The notes: generated by a model not told the origin, from the letters alone. DNA of 64,000 bases from Natronobeatus ordinarius (GCF_024362485.1 NZ_CP101456.1:2666001-2730000), one strand, 5' to 3'. Positions 36,445 through 45,633 are shown, counted from the stretch's first letter. Numbers and translations are program-made.

Positions 36445-38928
36445 ATGGTCACAGAGCGCACGAGGCGCGCCGTTATCGTTGGCTCGCTGGCGGCGGGGAT
36501 CGGCGGGCTCTCACTATCTGGTGCCCGCGGCCTCCTCGAGTCGTTCGCGCCGCTGTCGGGGGACGTCTGGGAGGCCGCCGGCCGGGAGCGCTCCGAACGG
36601 GTCGCGAGCCCGTACGGCGAGGCGACGGTCCGGATCGACGACGAGGGTGTCCCACACGTCGAGGCCAACGACGAGGCGGCGGCGTACTTCGCCGTCGGCT
36701 ACTGCCACGGCTTCGACCGGACCTTCCAGCTCGACCTCGGGCGGCGGGTGATGCGGGGTCGGCTCTCGGAGATCGTCGGCGAGGCGACGCTCGAGGACGA
36801 CGAGTTCCACCTCTCGATGGACTTCGTCGGGGCGGCCGAGGCCACCTGGGACGGCGTGCGCGAGACGCCGGCGGGCTCCCTGATCGAAGCCTACGCCGAC
36901 GGGGTGAACGCCGCGATCGAGACCGAACAGCTCCCGCTCGAGTTCCAGTTGCTCGAGTACGAGCCAGAGCCGTGGACGCCCGTGGATACGATGCTGATGG
37001 AGAAACAGATCGCCTGGACGCTGACGGGGAACTTCGACGAGCTTCGCGAGGCACTCGTCGCCGATCGGCTGGGCGAGGACCTCGCCGCGGCGCTCTACCC
37101 CGAACGGATGGATCATGACGTCCCGATCCTGCGCGAGTCCGATCGGCTGGGGACGATCGGTGGGCTCAGCGGGGGCGCGGAGTCGAACGACGGAAACGTG
37201 GGGTCCCCCGCCGACTCGAGTGACGAACTCGGTGGGAGTCCAGCCGGCTCGAGCGACGACGAGCCGACCGGCGACCGGACGGAGCGAGCAGCGATCGGTC
37301 CGGCGCTCCTCGAGTGGCTCTCGCGATTCGAGTCGCCGCCCGGCGTCGGCTCGAACAGCTGGGTCGTCTCGGGCGAGCACACCTCGAGTGGCCGACCGAT
37401 CGTGGCGAACGATCCCCACCTCCCCCTGATGACGCCGCCGCTGTGGTACGAACAGCACGTCCAGACGCCCGAGACGTCGGTTCGGGGGGTCACCTTCCCC
37501 GGCGTGCCGTTCGTCCTCATCGGCGCGAACGAGCACGGGGCGTGGGGGTTCACCAACGTCGGTGCGGACGTCCTCGACTGTTACACCTACGAGTTCAGCG
37601 AGGATCGCGAGCGCTACCGCTATCGTGGCGAGTGGCGCGAACTCGAGACCGAACGGCGGGAACTGCCCGTCGCCGGCGCCGAGGACCGGTCGCTGCTCGT
37701 CTCGAAGACCGTCCACGGGCCGGTGCTCGAGCGCGAGGGGCGGACGGTCGGCGTCTCCTGGACCGGCCTGACGGCCACGCGCACGACCGAAGCGATCTAC
37801 GCCTACGCCAGAAGCGAGGGGCTCGAGGACGTCCTCGAGGCGACCGAGTACTTCGACCTCCCCACGCAGAACCTCGTCTACGCCGACGCCGACGGGCGGA
37901 CGTGTTACTACGTCACCGGGAAGCTCCCGATCCGGACGGTCGACGGCGAGCCCGTCTCCGGACACCGGCTCTTCGACGGCTCCACGGGTGAGGGCGAGTG
38001 GGAAGGGTTCACCCCATACGGCGAGTCCTCCTGGGAGGGGTTCGTCCCGTTCGAGGAGCAACCCCACGCGATCGATCCCGACCTCCTCGCGACGGCCAAC
38101 CAGCGCGTCGCCGACGAGCCCGCCCACTACATCGGGGTCGACTACGCGACCCCCTACCGCGGCGCGCGCATCGACGAGTTCCTCGAGGCGTACGCCGAGT
38201 CTGGCGAGCCGATCGACCCCGGCGTCCACCGCGACCTTCAGCGCGACGTCCACGACGGCCGGGCGGCGGCGTTCGTCCCCGACCTGCTCGAGGCGGTCTC
38301 CGAGGCCGACGCGGCCGACGAACTCGGCGACGCCGCCGAGACGCTCGAGGCGTGGGACGGCCGGATGCACCGCGACTCACGGGGGGCGCTGCTGTTCGCT
38401 CGCTGGCTCCACCACTATCGCCGGGCGACCTTCGAGCCGACGTTCGCGGACGCGGGGCTCGACGCGTCGTACTACCCGAACGACTGGGTGCTCGCGCGCC
38501 TCCCCGAAGAGCGCGAGTTCTTCACGGAGGCCTCGCGTGCGGAGACGATGGTCGACGCGCTCCGGGAGACGGTGTCGGAACTCGATGCCGAAGGCTGGGA
38601 CCGGTACGGCGACTGGAACACGACCGGCGCCGTCGAACACCCGTTTGGCTCCGAAGCACCGTTTCTGAACTACGAGGAGCGGCCGACCGACGGCTCGGCG
38701 GCGACGGTGGACAACTACCGGTTCGAGTCGGCCGTCGGGGCGAGCTGGAAACAGGTCGTCGAGCCGGGCGGCGAGGCGTGGGGGATCCTCCCCGGTGGCA
38801 ACTCTGGCGACTACTTTTCGCCGCACTACGACGACCAGTTCACCCGGTGGGCCGACGGCGAGTACAAACCGATGGCGCTCGAGCCCGCTGGTGAGGTCGC
38901 GATTACCTTCGAGGAGGGGTCGTCGTGA
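36445..38928 (+). CDS. Penicillin acylase-type Ntn hydrolase
   Basis: An 827-residue protein of the penicillin acylase/N-acyl-homoserine lactone acylase family. The N-terminus MVTERTRRAVIVGSLAAGIG is a Tat-like signal or anchor. The alpha-chain part (VRIDDEGVPHVEANDEAAAY, GYCHGFDRTFQLDL) is followed by an acidic Ser/Gly/Asp linker and GVGSNSWVVSG, where Ser303 would become the N-terminal nucleophile after autocleavage. NDPHLPLMTPPLWYE and GANEHGAWGFTNVGADVLD are family motifs. It probably hydrolyses amide bonds of acylated compounds at the cell surface. ATG 36433 is also in frame. Confidence 0.9.
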   Translation: MVTERTRRAVIVGSLAAGIGGLSLSGARGLLESFAPLSGDVWEAAGRERSERVASPYGEATVRIDDEGVPHVEANDEAAAYFAVGYCHGFDRTFQLDLGRRVMRGRLSEIVGEATLEDDEFHLSMDFVGAAEATWDGVRETPAGSLIEAYADGVNAAIETEQLPLEFQLLEYEPEPWTPVDTMLMEKQIAWTLTGNFDELREALVADRLGEDLAAALYPERMDHDVPILRESDRLGTIGGLSGGAESNDGNVGSPADSSDELGGSPAGSSDDEPTGDRTERAAIGPALLEWLSRFESPPGVGSNSWVVSGEHTSSGRPIVANDPHLPLMTPPLWYEQHVQTPETSVRGVTFPGVPFVLIGANEHGAWGFTNVGADVLDCYTYEFSEDRERYRYRGEWRELETERRELPVAGAEDRSLLVSKTVHGPVLEREGRTVGVSWTGLTATRTTEAIYAYARSEGLEDVLEATEYFDLPTQNLVYADADGRTCYYVTGKLPIRTVDGEPVSGHRLFDGSTGEGEWEGFTPYGESSWEGFVPFEEQPHAIDPDLLATANQRVADEPAHYIGVDYATPYRGARIDEFLEAYAESGEPIDPGVHRDLQRDVHDGRAAAFVPDLLEAVSEADAADELGDAAETLEAWDGRMHRDSRGALLFARWLHHYRRATFEPTFADAGLDASYYPNDWVLARLPEEREFFTEASRAETMVDALRETVSELDAEGWDRYGDWNTTGAVEHPFGSEAPFLNYEERPTDGSAATVDNYRFESAVGASWKQVVEPGGEAWGILPGGNSGDYFSPHYDDQFTRWADGEYKPMALEPAGEVAITFEEGSS

Positions 38929-39314
38929 CGGCCGAATCGCCGGACCCCGGATCAGCCAAACCGGCGGAGACCGAGTCGGCCACGAGCGGGCGGGCGCCGC
39001 TCGAGCGAGTCCGAACGGAGCCTCGCGCGCACGCGGCAGCGCTTCTGGTGATCGTGATCGTCGGCCTGGCGGCCGCCTGGCTCCACTGGCTGGGCCTCGT
39101 CCTCGGCGGCGCGCTCGTCGGCGTCGTCTCGAGGAGCCTTCCACGGGCGGTGCTGGGCGGCGTCGGGTTCGGCGTCGTCGTCCTCGTCGTCTTCGTCGCC
39201 TCGCTCGGACCGGCGGTGGGGCCTGCCCTCGAGATGACGCCGGTCAGTTACCTGGTCGTCGCCACAGCGCTCGGGCTTCCGGTGCTCGGCTCGCTCGTGC
39301 GGGGGGTCGTCTGA
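38925..39314 (+). CDS. Small membrane protein downstream of the acylase
   Basis: A 129-residue protein with a polar N-terminus (about 35 residues) and three to four hydrophobic segments rich in Gly, Val and Leu. GTG start overlaps the acylase stop by 4 nt (GTGA), so it is co-translated with the acylase. No family recognised. Confidence 0.7.
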   Translation: MTAESPDPGSAKPAETESATSGRAPLERVRTEPRAHAAALLVIVIVGLAAAWLHWLGLVLGGALVGVVSRSLPRAVLGGVGFGVVVLVVFVASLGPAVGPALEMTPVSYLVVATALGLPVLGSLVRGVV

Positions 39315-39410
39315 CGCCCGTCGACTAGAACGGGCGGCGGGGTGACGCGACCGTCACAGCCGGACGGAAAGGTCGATAGTTTGACGATATCCGGGACGGT
39401 ACGTGACGGT

Positions 39411-40316
39411 ATGGACCCGTTGCAGACCCTCCGTGATGGGCTGGCCGACGACTCGCTGCGGTTCGCGATCCTCGTCGGGCTCGCGTCGGTCCCGTTCACC
39501 GTCGTCCTCTCCTGGGACCCGGTGGCCGACGACGCCGTGGTCTTCGGCGGTTCGGTCGAGGGGTTGCCACTGCTCCTTGCCGGCTTGCTCGTCGGCTACC
39601 GGTACAGCGACCGAGCGACCGAGACGCGTCGCGCTGGCATCTGGACCGGCCTCGCGGCCTCGATCGCGCCGGTACTCGTCTACGTCGCCACCACGGTCGC
39701 CTCGCTGGGGTCACTCTCCTCGAGGATGGCCGTCCTCGCCGTCGCCCTCACGCCGATCGCCCTCGCGTTCGGCGTCGGCGTCACCGTCCTCGTGACCACG
39801 GTCTGTGCGCTGATCGCCGACGTGGTGACGACGCGCCTCGACCGGGACCGACGGACGGTCGACGCGTCCGGGGACGACGGGTGGGATGGAACCGGCTCGA
39901 ACTGGTGGAAACACGTCGCCCTCTACGCGATTGCGGCGCCGGTCGTGCTCGGATACACGCTGGTTGTCTTCGAGGTGTGGTCGGTTCCGGCCCACGCCGG
40001 CTGGCTCCTCCTCACCGCACTGGCGGCGATCGGGCTGGTCCTGTACTCGATCGTCGCCGTCGTCGCGCTCTTCATGGACGCGACCGCCCCGCGAGAGGCC
40101 GACGCGGGCTGGCTCCCACGGGTGTGGGTGTACGTCGGCGTCCCGCTCGCCGCGTACGCGCTCGTCTATCTCGAGGCGGTGAACCGGGGATCTGTGAACC
40201 CGGCCGGGGACGGAGTGTACGGCTACCTCGTCGCGCTCTGGGCGATCTCGATCGTCTACCTGGTCAACCGTCGCCGCCACGGTGAGACGATCCGACCCGC
40301 GGCGCTTGGGGGGTAA
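39411..40316 (+). CDS. Multi-pass membrane protein (DUF5518-like N-terminus)
   Basis: A 301-residue protein with about seven transmembrane segments. PLLLAGLLVGYRYSDRATET followed by RRAGIWTGLAASIAPVLVY is reminiscent of the haloarchaeal DUF5518 membrane family, repeated or extended here. Function unknown. ATG 39411 is chosen because the preceding residues are polar and without a start signal. It lies 96 bp after the acylase-linked membrane gene on the same strand. Confidence 0.7.
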   Translation: MDPLQTLRDGLADDSLRFAILVGLASVPFTVVLSWDPVADDAVVFGGSVEGLPLLLAGLLVGYRYSDRATETRRAGIWTGLAASIAPVLVYVATTVASLGSLSSRMAVLAVALTPIALAFGVGVTVLVTTVCALIADVVTTRLDRDRRTVDASGDDGWDGTGSNWWKHVALYAIAAPVVLGYTLVVFEVWSVPAHAGWLLLTALAAIGLVLYSIVAVVALFMDATAPREADAGWLPRVWVYVGVPLAAYALVYLEAVNRGSVNPAGDGVYGYLVALWAISIVYLVNRRRHGETIRPAALGG

Positions 40317-40412
40317 TCCGTCCGGCGGAACCGATCGCGAGCCGTGTGGCGGGGCGGGCGCCTCGATGGCCGACTCACCTAGGCTTTTTTGTCGCCTGGG
40401 CGTAGGCCCGGC

Positions 40413-41387
40413 ATGGAGTACACGACACTTGGCAACACGGGACTCGAGGTCAGCCGGCTCTGTCTGGGCTGTATGAGCTTCGGCTCGAGCGACTGGCGCG
40501 AGTGGGTCTTAGACGAGGAGGAGAGCCACGAGGTCATCGAACGGGCGATCGACCTCGGGATCAACTTCTTCGATACGGCGAACATGTATTCGAGCGGTGA
40601 GTCAGAACGCGTACTCGGATCCGCCCTCGAGGGCCGGCGCGAGGAGGCCGTCGTCGCCACCAAGTGTTACTTCCAGATGGACGAAGGCGACCCGAACTCG
40701 GGCGGGCTCTCCCGGAAGGCGATCGAACAGGAACTCGAGGCCTCCCTCGAGCGGCTGGGGATGGAGACGATCGACCTCTACCAGATCCACCGCTGGGATT
40801 ACGACACGCCGATCGCAGAGACGCTGTCGGCGCTCGACGACGCGGTTCGGCGAGAGAAGGTTCGCTACATCGGTGCGTCGTCGATGTGGGCTCACCAGTT
40901 CGCCGAGTCGCTCTACACGAGCGAGTTGCTCGGCCTCGAGCGGTTCGTCTCGATGCAGAACCACTACAACCTCGTCTACCGCGAGGAAGAACGGGAGATG
41001 CTCCCGCTGTGTGAAAAAGAGGGCATCGGCGTGATCCCCTGGTCGCCGCTGGCCCGGGGCTACCTCACGCGCCCGCACGCGGAGATCGACGCCACGACGC
41101 GGGGTTCGACAGAAGAGCGCATGTACGAACACCCCTACCGCGAGGGCGGCGGCCGGGAGATCAACGAACGCGTCGAGCAACTCGCCGCGGACCACGGCGT
41201 GACGATGGCCCAGCTCGCCCTCGCCTGGCTGCTCCACCAGGACGCCGTCGACGCGCCCATCGTCGGCACGACGAGCGTCGAACACTTAGAGCAGGCGGTC
41301 GAGGCGCTCGAGCTCTCGCTGTCGAGTTCTGATCTCGAGTACCTCGAAGAGCCGTACGAGCCGGTCCGGGTGTCGGGTCACGACTGA
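40413..41387 (+). CDS. Aldo/keto reductase
   Basis: A 324-residue NAD(P)H-dependent TIM-barrel reductase. The catalytic tetrad is visible: Asp and Tyr in FFDTANMYSSG, Lys in VVATKCYF and His in YQIHRWDY. Cofactor-binding features near the C-terminus include APIVGTTSVEHLEQAVEAL. Substrate unknown. A T-run (CTTTTTT, 40384-40390) lies 26 nt upstream and can act as a TATA element, supporting a leaderless ATG at 40413 and not the in-frame codon at 40389. Confidence 0.92.
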   Translation: MEYTTLGNTGLEVSRLCLGCMSFGSSDWREWVLDEEESHEVIERAIDLGINFFDTANMYSSGESERVLGSALEGRREEAVVATKCYFQMDEGDPNSGGLSRKAIEQELEASLERLGMETIDLYQIHRWDYDTPIAETLSALDDAVRREKVRYIGASSMWAHQFAESLYTSELLGLERFVSMQNHYNLVYREEEREMLPLCEKEGIGVIPWSPLARGYLTRPHAEIDATTRGSTEERMYEHPYREGGGREINERVEQLAADHGVTMAQLALAWLLHQDAVDAPIVGTTSVEHLEQAVEALELSLSSSDLEYLEEPYEPVRVSGHD

Positions 41388-41416
41388 GCTTCGGAGAACA
41401 GATGGCGGCAGGGGCC

Positions 41417-41752
41417 TCAGTCGGTCGCCTGCAGCCGTGTGAGCGCGAACTCGATCGTTCGGACGAAGATCACCGATAGCAGGTAGAAGTACGCGATCAA
41501 CAGGCCGAACGCGACCCCGTCGCCGAGCCGACTCGAGATTCCAACCAGCCCCGTCGCGAACTCGATCGTCACGAAGAAAGGGGCCAGCAGCGGTTCGTAG
41601 AGGGCCATCGGGTCGCCGAGAAACGGCGGAAACAGCAAGAGCAACCGGAGCAGGAGGACGCCGAACGAAATCGCGAAGACGGCTACGACGGTGCGATCGG
41701 GCGCGAGGAGTCGACCGAGCCGCTCGTGGGCGGCCACGCTGGATTCGGGCAC
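41417..41752 (-). CDS. Membrane protein, unknown
   Basis: A 111-residue protein with three hydrophobic segments (VVAVFAISFGVLLLRLLLLF, PFFVTIEFATGLVGI and GVAFGLLIAYFYLLSVIFV). No family recognised. The start is GTG 41752, because a TATA box (TTATAA, 41775-41780 read on the minus strand) lies 26 nt upstream; an in-frame ATG at 41803 lies beyond that box and is rejected. Confidence 0.65.
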   Translation of the reverse strand: MPESSVAAHERLGRLLAPDRTVVAVFAISFGVLLLRLLLLFPPFLGDPMALYEPLLAPFFVTIEFATGLVGISSRLGDGVAFGLLIAYFYLLSVIFVRTIEFALTRLQATD

Positions 41753-41773
41753 ACCGGAGGTACAGGTCGACTG

Positions 41774-41783
41774 GTTATAAAAT
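41774..41783 (-). promoter_or_regulatory. TATA box for the membrane protein at 41752
   Basis: Minus-strand TTTTATAACC is centred about 27 nt before GTG 41752, which fixes the start codon choice. Confidence 0.6.
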
Positions 41784-41904
41784 TGATCACTCCAGAGCAC
41801 CATCGAGCGCCGACCGCCGTCACGAAACCTAATTCGGTTTCGATACCCCGGTTCTGTACATCAAAGTAATTACCCTCCGTTGCGTACTGGTCACTCAGTA
41901 CACG

Positions 41905-42873
41905 ATGGACTCGACGGAACCCGAGCGACCACCGCCCGATGGAGAGCCGGACGACCGACCGCGTGTGGACGACACCGAGACCTGTCCCGAGTGCGGTGGA
42001 CGGCTCGTATCGTCCTCGAACGGCGGCGAACTCGTCTGTGCGGAGTGCGGACTGGTCGCCGACGAGACGAACATCGACTACGGCCCCGAGTGGCGCGCGT
42101 TCGACGCCAGCGAGCGCGAATCGAAAACGCGCGTCGGCGCCCCGACGACGAACTTGATGCACGACCGCGGACTCTCGACGCGCATCGACTGGCGCGACCG
42201 CGACGCCTCGGGCGGGCAGCTGTCGGCGCGAAAGCGCCAGCAGATGAATCGCTTACGGACGTGGGACCGGCGGTTCCGGACCCGCGACTCGAGCGATCGG
42301 AACCTGAAACACGCTCTCGGGGAGATCGACCGGATGGCCTCGGCGCTCGGCATCCCGTCGTCGACGCGGGAAACGGCGAGCGTCCTCTACCGGCGAGCCA
42401 TCGAGGAAGAGCTCCTGCCGGGTCGCTCGATCGAGGGGATGGCGACGGCCGCGCTGTACGCCGCGGTCCGACAGACCGGCGTCCCGCGATCGGTCGACGA
42501 ACTGGCGACGGTGAGCCGAGTCGACCGCCTCGAGGTGACCCGGACCTACCGCTACCTCGTGAGAGAACTCGAGCTCCCGATGGAGCCGCCAGATCCGGTC
42601 GAGTACGTGGCGCGGTACGCCTCCGGGCTCGCGGTCAGCGACGAAGCCGAGCGGCTGGCGCGAGAGCTGCTCGAGGCGGGCAAACGCGCCGGCGTTCACA
42701 GCGGGAAACACCCCGTCGGGCTCGCGGCGGCCGCGCTCTACGCCGCGGCACAGCTCACCAACGAGTCGATTCCGCAGGCGGAGATTTCGGCGGTCGCAGA
42801 CGTGAGCGAGGTGACGATCCGCAACCGCTATCAGGAACTACTCGAGGCGCGGGCGAACGAAGAACGCCAGTGA
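41905..42873 (+). CDS. tfb: Transcription initiation factor TFB
   Basis: A 322-residue archaeal TFIIB. The N-terminal zinc ribbon is CPECGG...CAECG (Cys27, Cys30, Cys45, Cys48), followed by the B-reader/linker block (DYGPEWRAFDASERESKTRV then GAPTTNLMHDRGLSTRIDW). Two cyclin folds follow (GEIDRMASALGIPSSTRETA and ASGLAVSDEAERLARELLEA), ending with the helix-turn-helix AEISAVADVSEVTIRNRYQE that reads the BRE. It recruits RNA polymerase to TATA-TBP. Haloarchaea usually encode several TFBs; which paralogue this is cannot be told here. A TATA-like GTAATTACC near 41866 precedes it. Confidence 0.95.
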   Translation: MDSTEPERPPPDGEPDDRPRVDDTETCPECGGRLVSSSNGGELVCAECGLVADETNIDYGPEWRAFDASERESKTRVGAPTTNLMHDRGLSTRIDWRDRDASGGQLSARKRQQMNRLRTWDRRFRTRDSSDRNLKHALGEIDRMASALGIPSSTRETASVLYRRAIEEELLPGRSIEGMATAALYAAVRQTGVPRSVDELATVSRVDRLEVTRTYRYLVRELELPMEPPDPVEYVARYASGLAVSDEAERLARELLEAGKRAGVHSGKHPVGLAAAALYAAAQLTNESIPQAEISAVADVSEVTIRNRYQELLEARANEERQ

Positions 42874-42880
42874 GTCGTCG

Positions 42881-43279
42881 ATGAGCAATCCGGTACCCAC
42901 CAACGTTCGTTGCTACGAGTGTGGCCACGAATACGCCCACCTCGGTACGGACGTCCACCCTGGACGGTGCCCACGATGTCGGTCGCGGGCGGTCTCGCCC
43001 GCCGGTCGACTCGAGTTCACGGTGACCGTCGACGCGTCCCCGACGGCAGCGCAGCCGCGAGCGACGGCGGTCGGCACGGACGAGACGTACCGGATGTTCC
43101 TCGTCGAACTCGACGGCGACGTCCCGGCGCTCGTCGCCGTCGACTTCGTCCAGATCGAAGGGATGGTGTTCACGGCCGCGGACCTCCCCGCAGATCCACG
43201 TCTCTGGGAGCCGCTCGAGCGGACGATCCGGCACAGCGGCGCACTCAGGAGAGGCGCGCGGCGAGGTCGGCCTCCGTGA
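42881..43279 (+). CDS. Zinc-ribbon hypothetical protein
   Basis: A 132-residue protein 7 bp after tfb. The N-terminus CYECGHEYAHLGTDVHPGRCPRC is a zinc ribbon (CxxC...CxxC), followed by an acidic beta-rich region (MFLVELDGDVPALVAVDFVQ). The C-terminus becomes basic (HSGALRRGARRGRPP) where the gene overlaps by 35 nt the 3' end of the convergent CBS gene, so the true protein may be extended relative to its relatives. Function unknown; co-transcription with tfb is likely. Confidence 0.65.
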   Translation: MSNPVPTNVRCYECGHEYAHLGTDVHPGRCPRCRSRAVSPAGRLEFTVTVDASPTAAQPRATAVGTDETYRMFLVELDGDVPALVAVDFVQIEGMVFTAADLPADPRLWEPLERTIRHSGALRRGARRGRPP

Positions 43280-43784
43280 GGATGCCGACGGTTTCGCCGG
43301 CCTCGGTGATCATGACTGCCTTGTAGTGGTCGAGCAGGTTGGAGATCTCGTCGAGGGTGGCGTCCTTCGAGACCGTTGGGAAACTCTCGGCCATGTGTTC
43401 TTCGACCGGCTCGTCCCGCGCGTTGGCGTCGAGGTGAGCGAGGTCGCTCTGGCTGATCGAGCCGACTGGCGTACCATCCTGGATGACCGCCAGCTGCGAG
43501 TAGGCCTCCTCGTCCATCAGTCGAGCGGCTTCACTGACCGGATCTTCGGGCGCGACGCTGACGACCGCTTCGTTCATCAGGTCTGCGGCGCGGATGACGT
43601 CGCCCTCGGCGTCCTCGAGGGCGTTGACGATCCGTCGGAGCGTCGAGAGCCGCGGGTCGACGTCGCCGCCTTCGATCCGGGCGATCAGCGGCTGGGAGAC
43701 GTCCGCACGGTCGGCGAGTTCGCTCTGGGTCAGCCCCAGATCGGTCCGGCGCTGTTTGAGGTCCTCGGGCGTCGGGAGTTCCAT
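43245..43784 (-). CDS. XRE-type HTH regulator with CBS-domain pair
   Basis: A 179-residue protein. The N-terminal XRE helix-turn-helix reads LKQRRTDLGLTQSELADRAD then VSQPLIARIEGGDVDPRLST. Two CBS motifs follow (DLMNEAVVSVAPEDPVSEAA and MAESFPTVSKDATLDEISNL), which together bind adenine nucleotides or similar ligands. It is likely a ligand-responsive transcription regulator, a combination common in archaea. ATG 43784 is supported by a TATA box at 43802-43815. The gene is convergent with the tfb-linked zinc-ribbon gene. Confidence 0.88.
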   Translation of the reverse strand: MELPTPEDLKQRRTDLGLTQSELADRADVSQPLIARIEGGDVDPRLSTLRRIVNALEDAEGDVIRAADLMNEAVVSVAPEDPVSEAARLMDEEAYSQLAVIQDGTPVGSISQSDLAHLDANARDEPVEEHMAESFPTVSKDATLDEISNLLDHYKAVMITEAGETVGILTEADLAARLS

Positions 43785-43801
43785 GCGGTACAATAACCGC
43801 A

Positions 43802-43815
43802 GGTTATAGAAAACC
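43802..43815 (-). promoter_or_regulatory. TATA box for the HTH-CBS regulator
   Basis: The minus-strand sequence GGTTTTCTATAACC is centred about 25 nt before ATG 43784. Confidence 0.5.
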
Positions 43816-43839
43816 GTTTGGGTGTGCCCGGACGCCGCC

Positions 43840-44193
43840 TCAGTCCTCGTCGGGGAGTTCGAACACCTCGACGACCGAGAGCGGCACGTCACGCAGCGCG
43901 CCGCCGACTTCGCTCTTGGCGATCCGGGAGGCGTGTTCCTCGCCGTCGGCGTTGTACACCTTCATCTCGAGGGCGAGTCCGACGAGCGCGGTGTCGGCGG
44001 CGATGAACGCCGAGTCGAACGGCTCCCCGCAGGCAGGACAGCCCGTCGCGCCGACTTCGACCTCGACGTACTTCAGTCCCTGACTGTTGAGTCGCTTTCC
44101 GGCTTCGCTGACGGCGACGCCAATCGCGTCGTCGATCTGCTCGACGTCACGAACCAGCCACGCGGCTTCCATCGCGACGAGATAGTTGCTCAT
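43840..44193 (-). CDS. UPF0212 (DUF555) family protein
   Basis: A 117-residue protein matching the archaeal UPF0212 family: [20 protein letters not shown], then [36 protein letters not shown] and [19 protein letters not shown]. The CxxC pair probably binds zinc. Its biochemical role is not established. It lies 55 bp upstream of the HTH-CBS gene on the same strand, but that gene has its own TATA box. Confidence 0.9.
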   Translation of the reverse strand: MSNYLVAMEAAWLVRDVEQIDDAIGVAVSEAGKRLNSQGLKYVEVEVGATGCPACGEPFDSAFIAADTALVGLALEMKVYNADGEEHASRIAKSEVGGALRDVPLSVVEVFELPDED

Positions 44194-44557
44194 ACCTGAT
44201 GATCGGTCCGGGGGGTTTCGTGCTTTGTGGTTCGGCGGTCACCCGTCCATCACTCGAACGGCAGGGCGATGAACGGTCGACCAGCCGTGCTGGTAGATCC
44301 CACGTCGCGCAGGGCTCACTCCCGGCCGTGTCCGCGCGCACCTGAGGTCGATGATGGGCATAAGTTATGAGAAACGATCCAGTCTGGTTCCATCATAATT
44401 ACCGTATTTCGACTCGAGCGAACCTCCAGTTGCGCCGATCACAACCGTAGTTGAATCGCAAGACTGCGCCGACCTGATCTGGTATAGAAGATCGTTATGT
44501 ATTCTCCCGTTCAGCAATTCTTATATATGGGCACGGACTCCCCCCGACTGAACTCCG
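44194..44557. other. Intergenic region between UPF0212 and the small membrane gene
   Basis: 364 bp between divergent genes. The GC-rich part near the UPF0212 start carries no recognised gene; the rest is AT-rich, with the TATA box for the next gene at 44521-44528. No RNA gene or convincing open frame was seen. Confidence 0.5.
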
Positions 44558-44734
44558 ATGAAATCCCGCGTGCATCACGCGACACTGTTCGCCCTGTACC
44601 AGCTCTGTATCGTGCTCGGCATCCTCGCGATGCCGGTCGCGATCGTCGCCCGCCAGGCGGGCGTCACCCTGCCGATCCACCGCCTCCTCGTGCGTGTGGG
44701 GGAGGCGTACGAAAACGCACAGGCCGCCGAGTAA
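44558..44734 (+). CDS. 58-residue membrane protein
   Basis: Starts MKSRVHHATLFALYQLCIVL and continues GILAMPVAIVARQAGVTLPI with an amphipathic end (HRLLVRVGEAYENAQAAE). One long or two short hydrophobic segments are predicted. It is preceded by a strong TATA box (TTATATAT, 44521-44528), and codon use looks like a real haloarchaeal gene. Small proteins of this form recur in haloarchaea (from memory), without known function. It lies 121 bp before psmB. Confidence 0.65.
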   Translation: MKSRVHHATLFALYQLCIVLGILAMPVAIVARQAGVTLPIHRLLVRVGEAYENAQAAE

Positions 44735-44855
44735 CCGTTCTGACGCCGGTTCGTCGCTTCCAGCCGCTCGAGAGCCACGCCGCCACCGACCGATCGCGCA
44801 ATCGGCGGTGGTCAACGCCGCTCTTTTATATTGTGCCGGCCGTTAGTATCGAGCA

Positions 44856-45587
44856 ATGCGAACGCCCATGCACGACTCCGAGTTCTCGCGGACGGTCGAC
44901 CAGCTGTCGAACGAGCCAAACCCCTACGAGCCCGAGATCGGCTCACTCCCCAAGAACGAGCTCTCACAGGCCGAACTCGACACCGTGAACAAGACCGGAA
45001 CGACGACCATCGGCATCACCACGGCCGACGGCGTCGTCATCGCGACGGACATGCGCGCCAGCCTCGGCGGCCGGTTCGTCTCGAACAAGAACGTCCAGAA
45101 GGTCGAACAGATCCACCCCACCGCGGCGCTCACGATGGTCGGCAGCGTCGGCGGCGCCCAGTCGTTCATCTCGAGCCTGCGCGCCGAGGTCAACCTCTAC
45201 GAGGCTCGCCGCGGCGAGGACATGAGTATGGAGGCGCTCTCGACGCTCGCGGGCAACTTCGCCCGCGGCGGCCCCTTCTTCGCCATCCATCCCATCCTCG
45301 GCGGTGTCGACGACGAGGGCAGCCACGTCTACAGCATCGACCCCGCCGGCGGCGTGATGGGAGACGACTACACCGTCACCGGCTCCGGGATGCAACTCGC
45401 CTACGGCCACTTAGAGCAGGCCTACGAAGACGACCTGTCCAACGAGGAGGCGATGACCATCGCCGCCCGCGGCATCAAGTCCGCCGCCGAGCGCGACACG
45501 GGTTCGGGCAACGGCGTCTTCCTCTGTGAGATCACCGGAGAGGGCGTCGACATCCACGGCCACAACGAGTTCGAGGAAGTCATCTAA
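44856..45587 (+). CDS. psmB: Proteasome beta subunit
   Basis: A 243-residue 20S proteasome beta subunit. A 48-residue propeptide ends NKTG, and cleavage exposes Thr49 (TTTIGITTADGVVIATDMRA) as the N-terminal nucleophile; Asp and Lys of the active site are in ATDMRA and the conserved GRFVSNKN block. SVGGAQSFISSLRAEVNLYE and DPAGGVMGDDYTVTGSG complete the family pattern. It assembles with alpha subunits encoded elsewhere. TATA-like TTTTATATTG lies near 44822. Confidence 0.95.
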   Translation: MRTPMHDSEFSRTVDQLSNEPNPYEPEIGSLPKNELSQAELDTVNKTGTTTIGITTADGVVIATDMRASLGGRFVSNKNVQKVEQIHPTAALTMVGSVGGAQSFISSLRAEVNLYEARRGEDMSMEALSTLAGNFARGGPFFAIHPILGGVDDEGSHVYSIDPAGGVMGDDYTVTGSGMQLAYGHLEQAYEDDLSNEEAMTIAARGIKSAAERDTGSGNGVFLCEITGEGVDIHGHNEFEEVI

Positions 45588-45633
45588 GCTCCTCGAGCGT
45601 AACCACTACGTGAGCGGGCTGTGAAGCGCGACT

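Noticed and set aside
33426-36668. 1080-codon minus-strand open frame
   Set aside because: It runs opposite the second permease, the AOR-like gene and the start of the acylase gene; its composition is that of an antisense shadow.
41753-41803. Longer N-terminus of the membrane protein at 41417
   Set aside because: The extension would start upstream of the TATA box and adds a segment unlike the rest of the protein.
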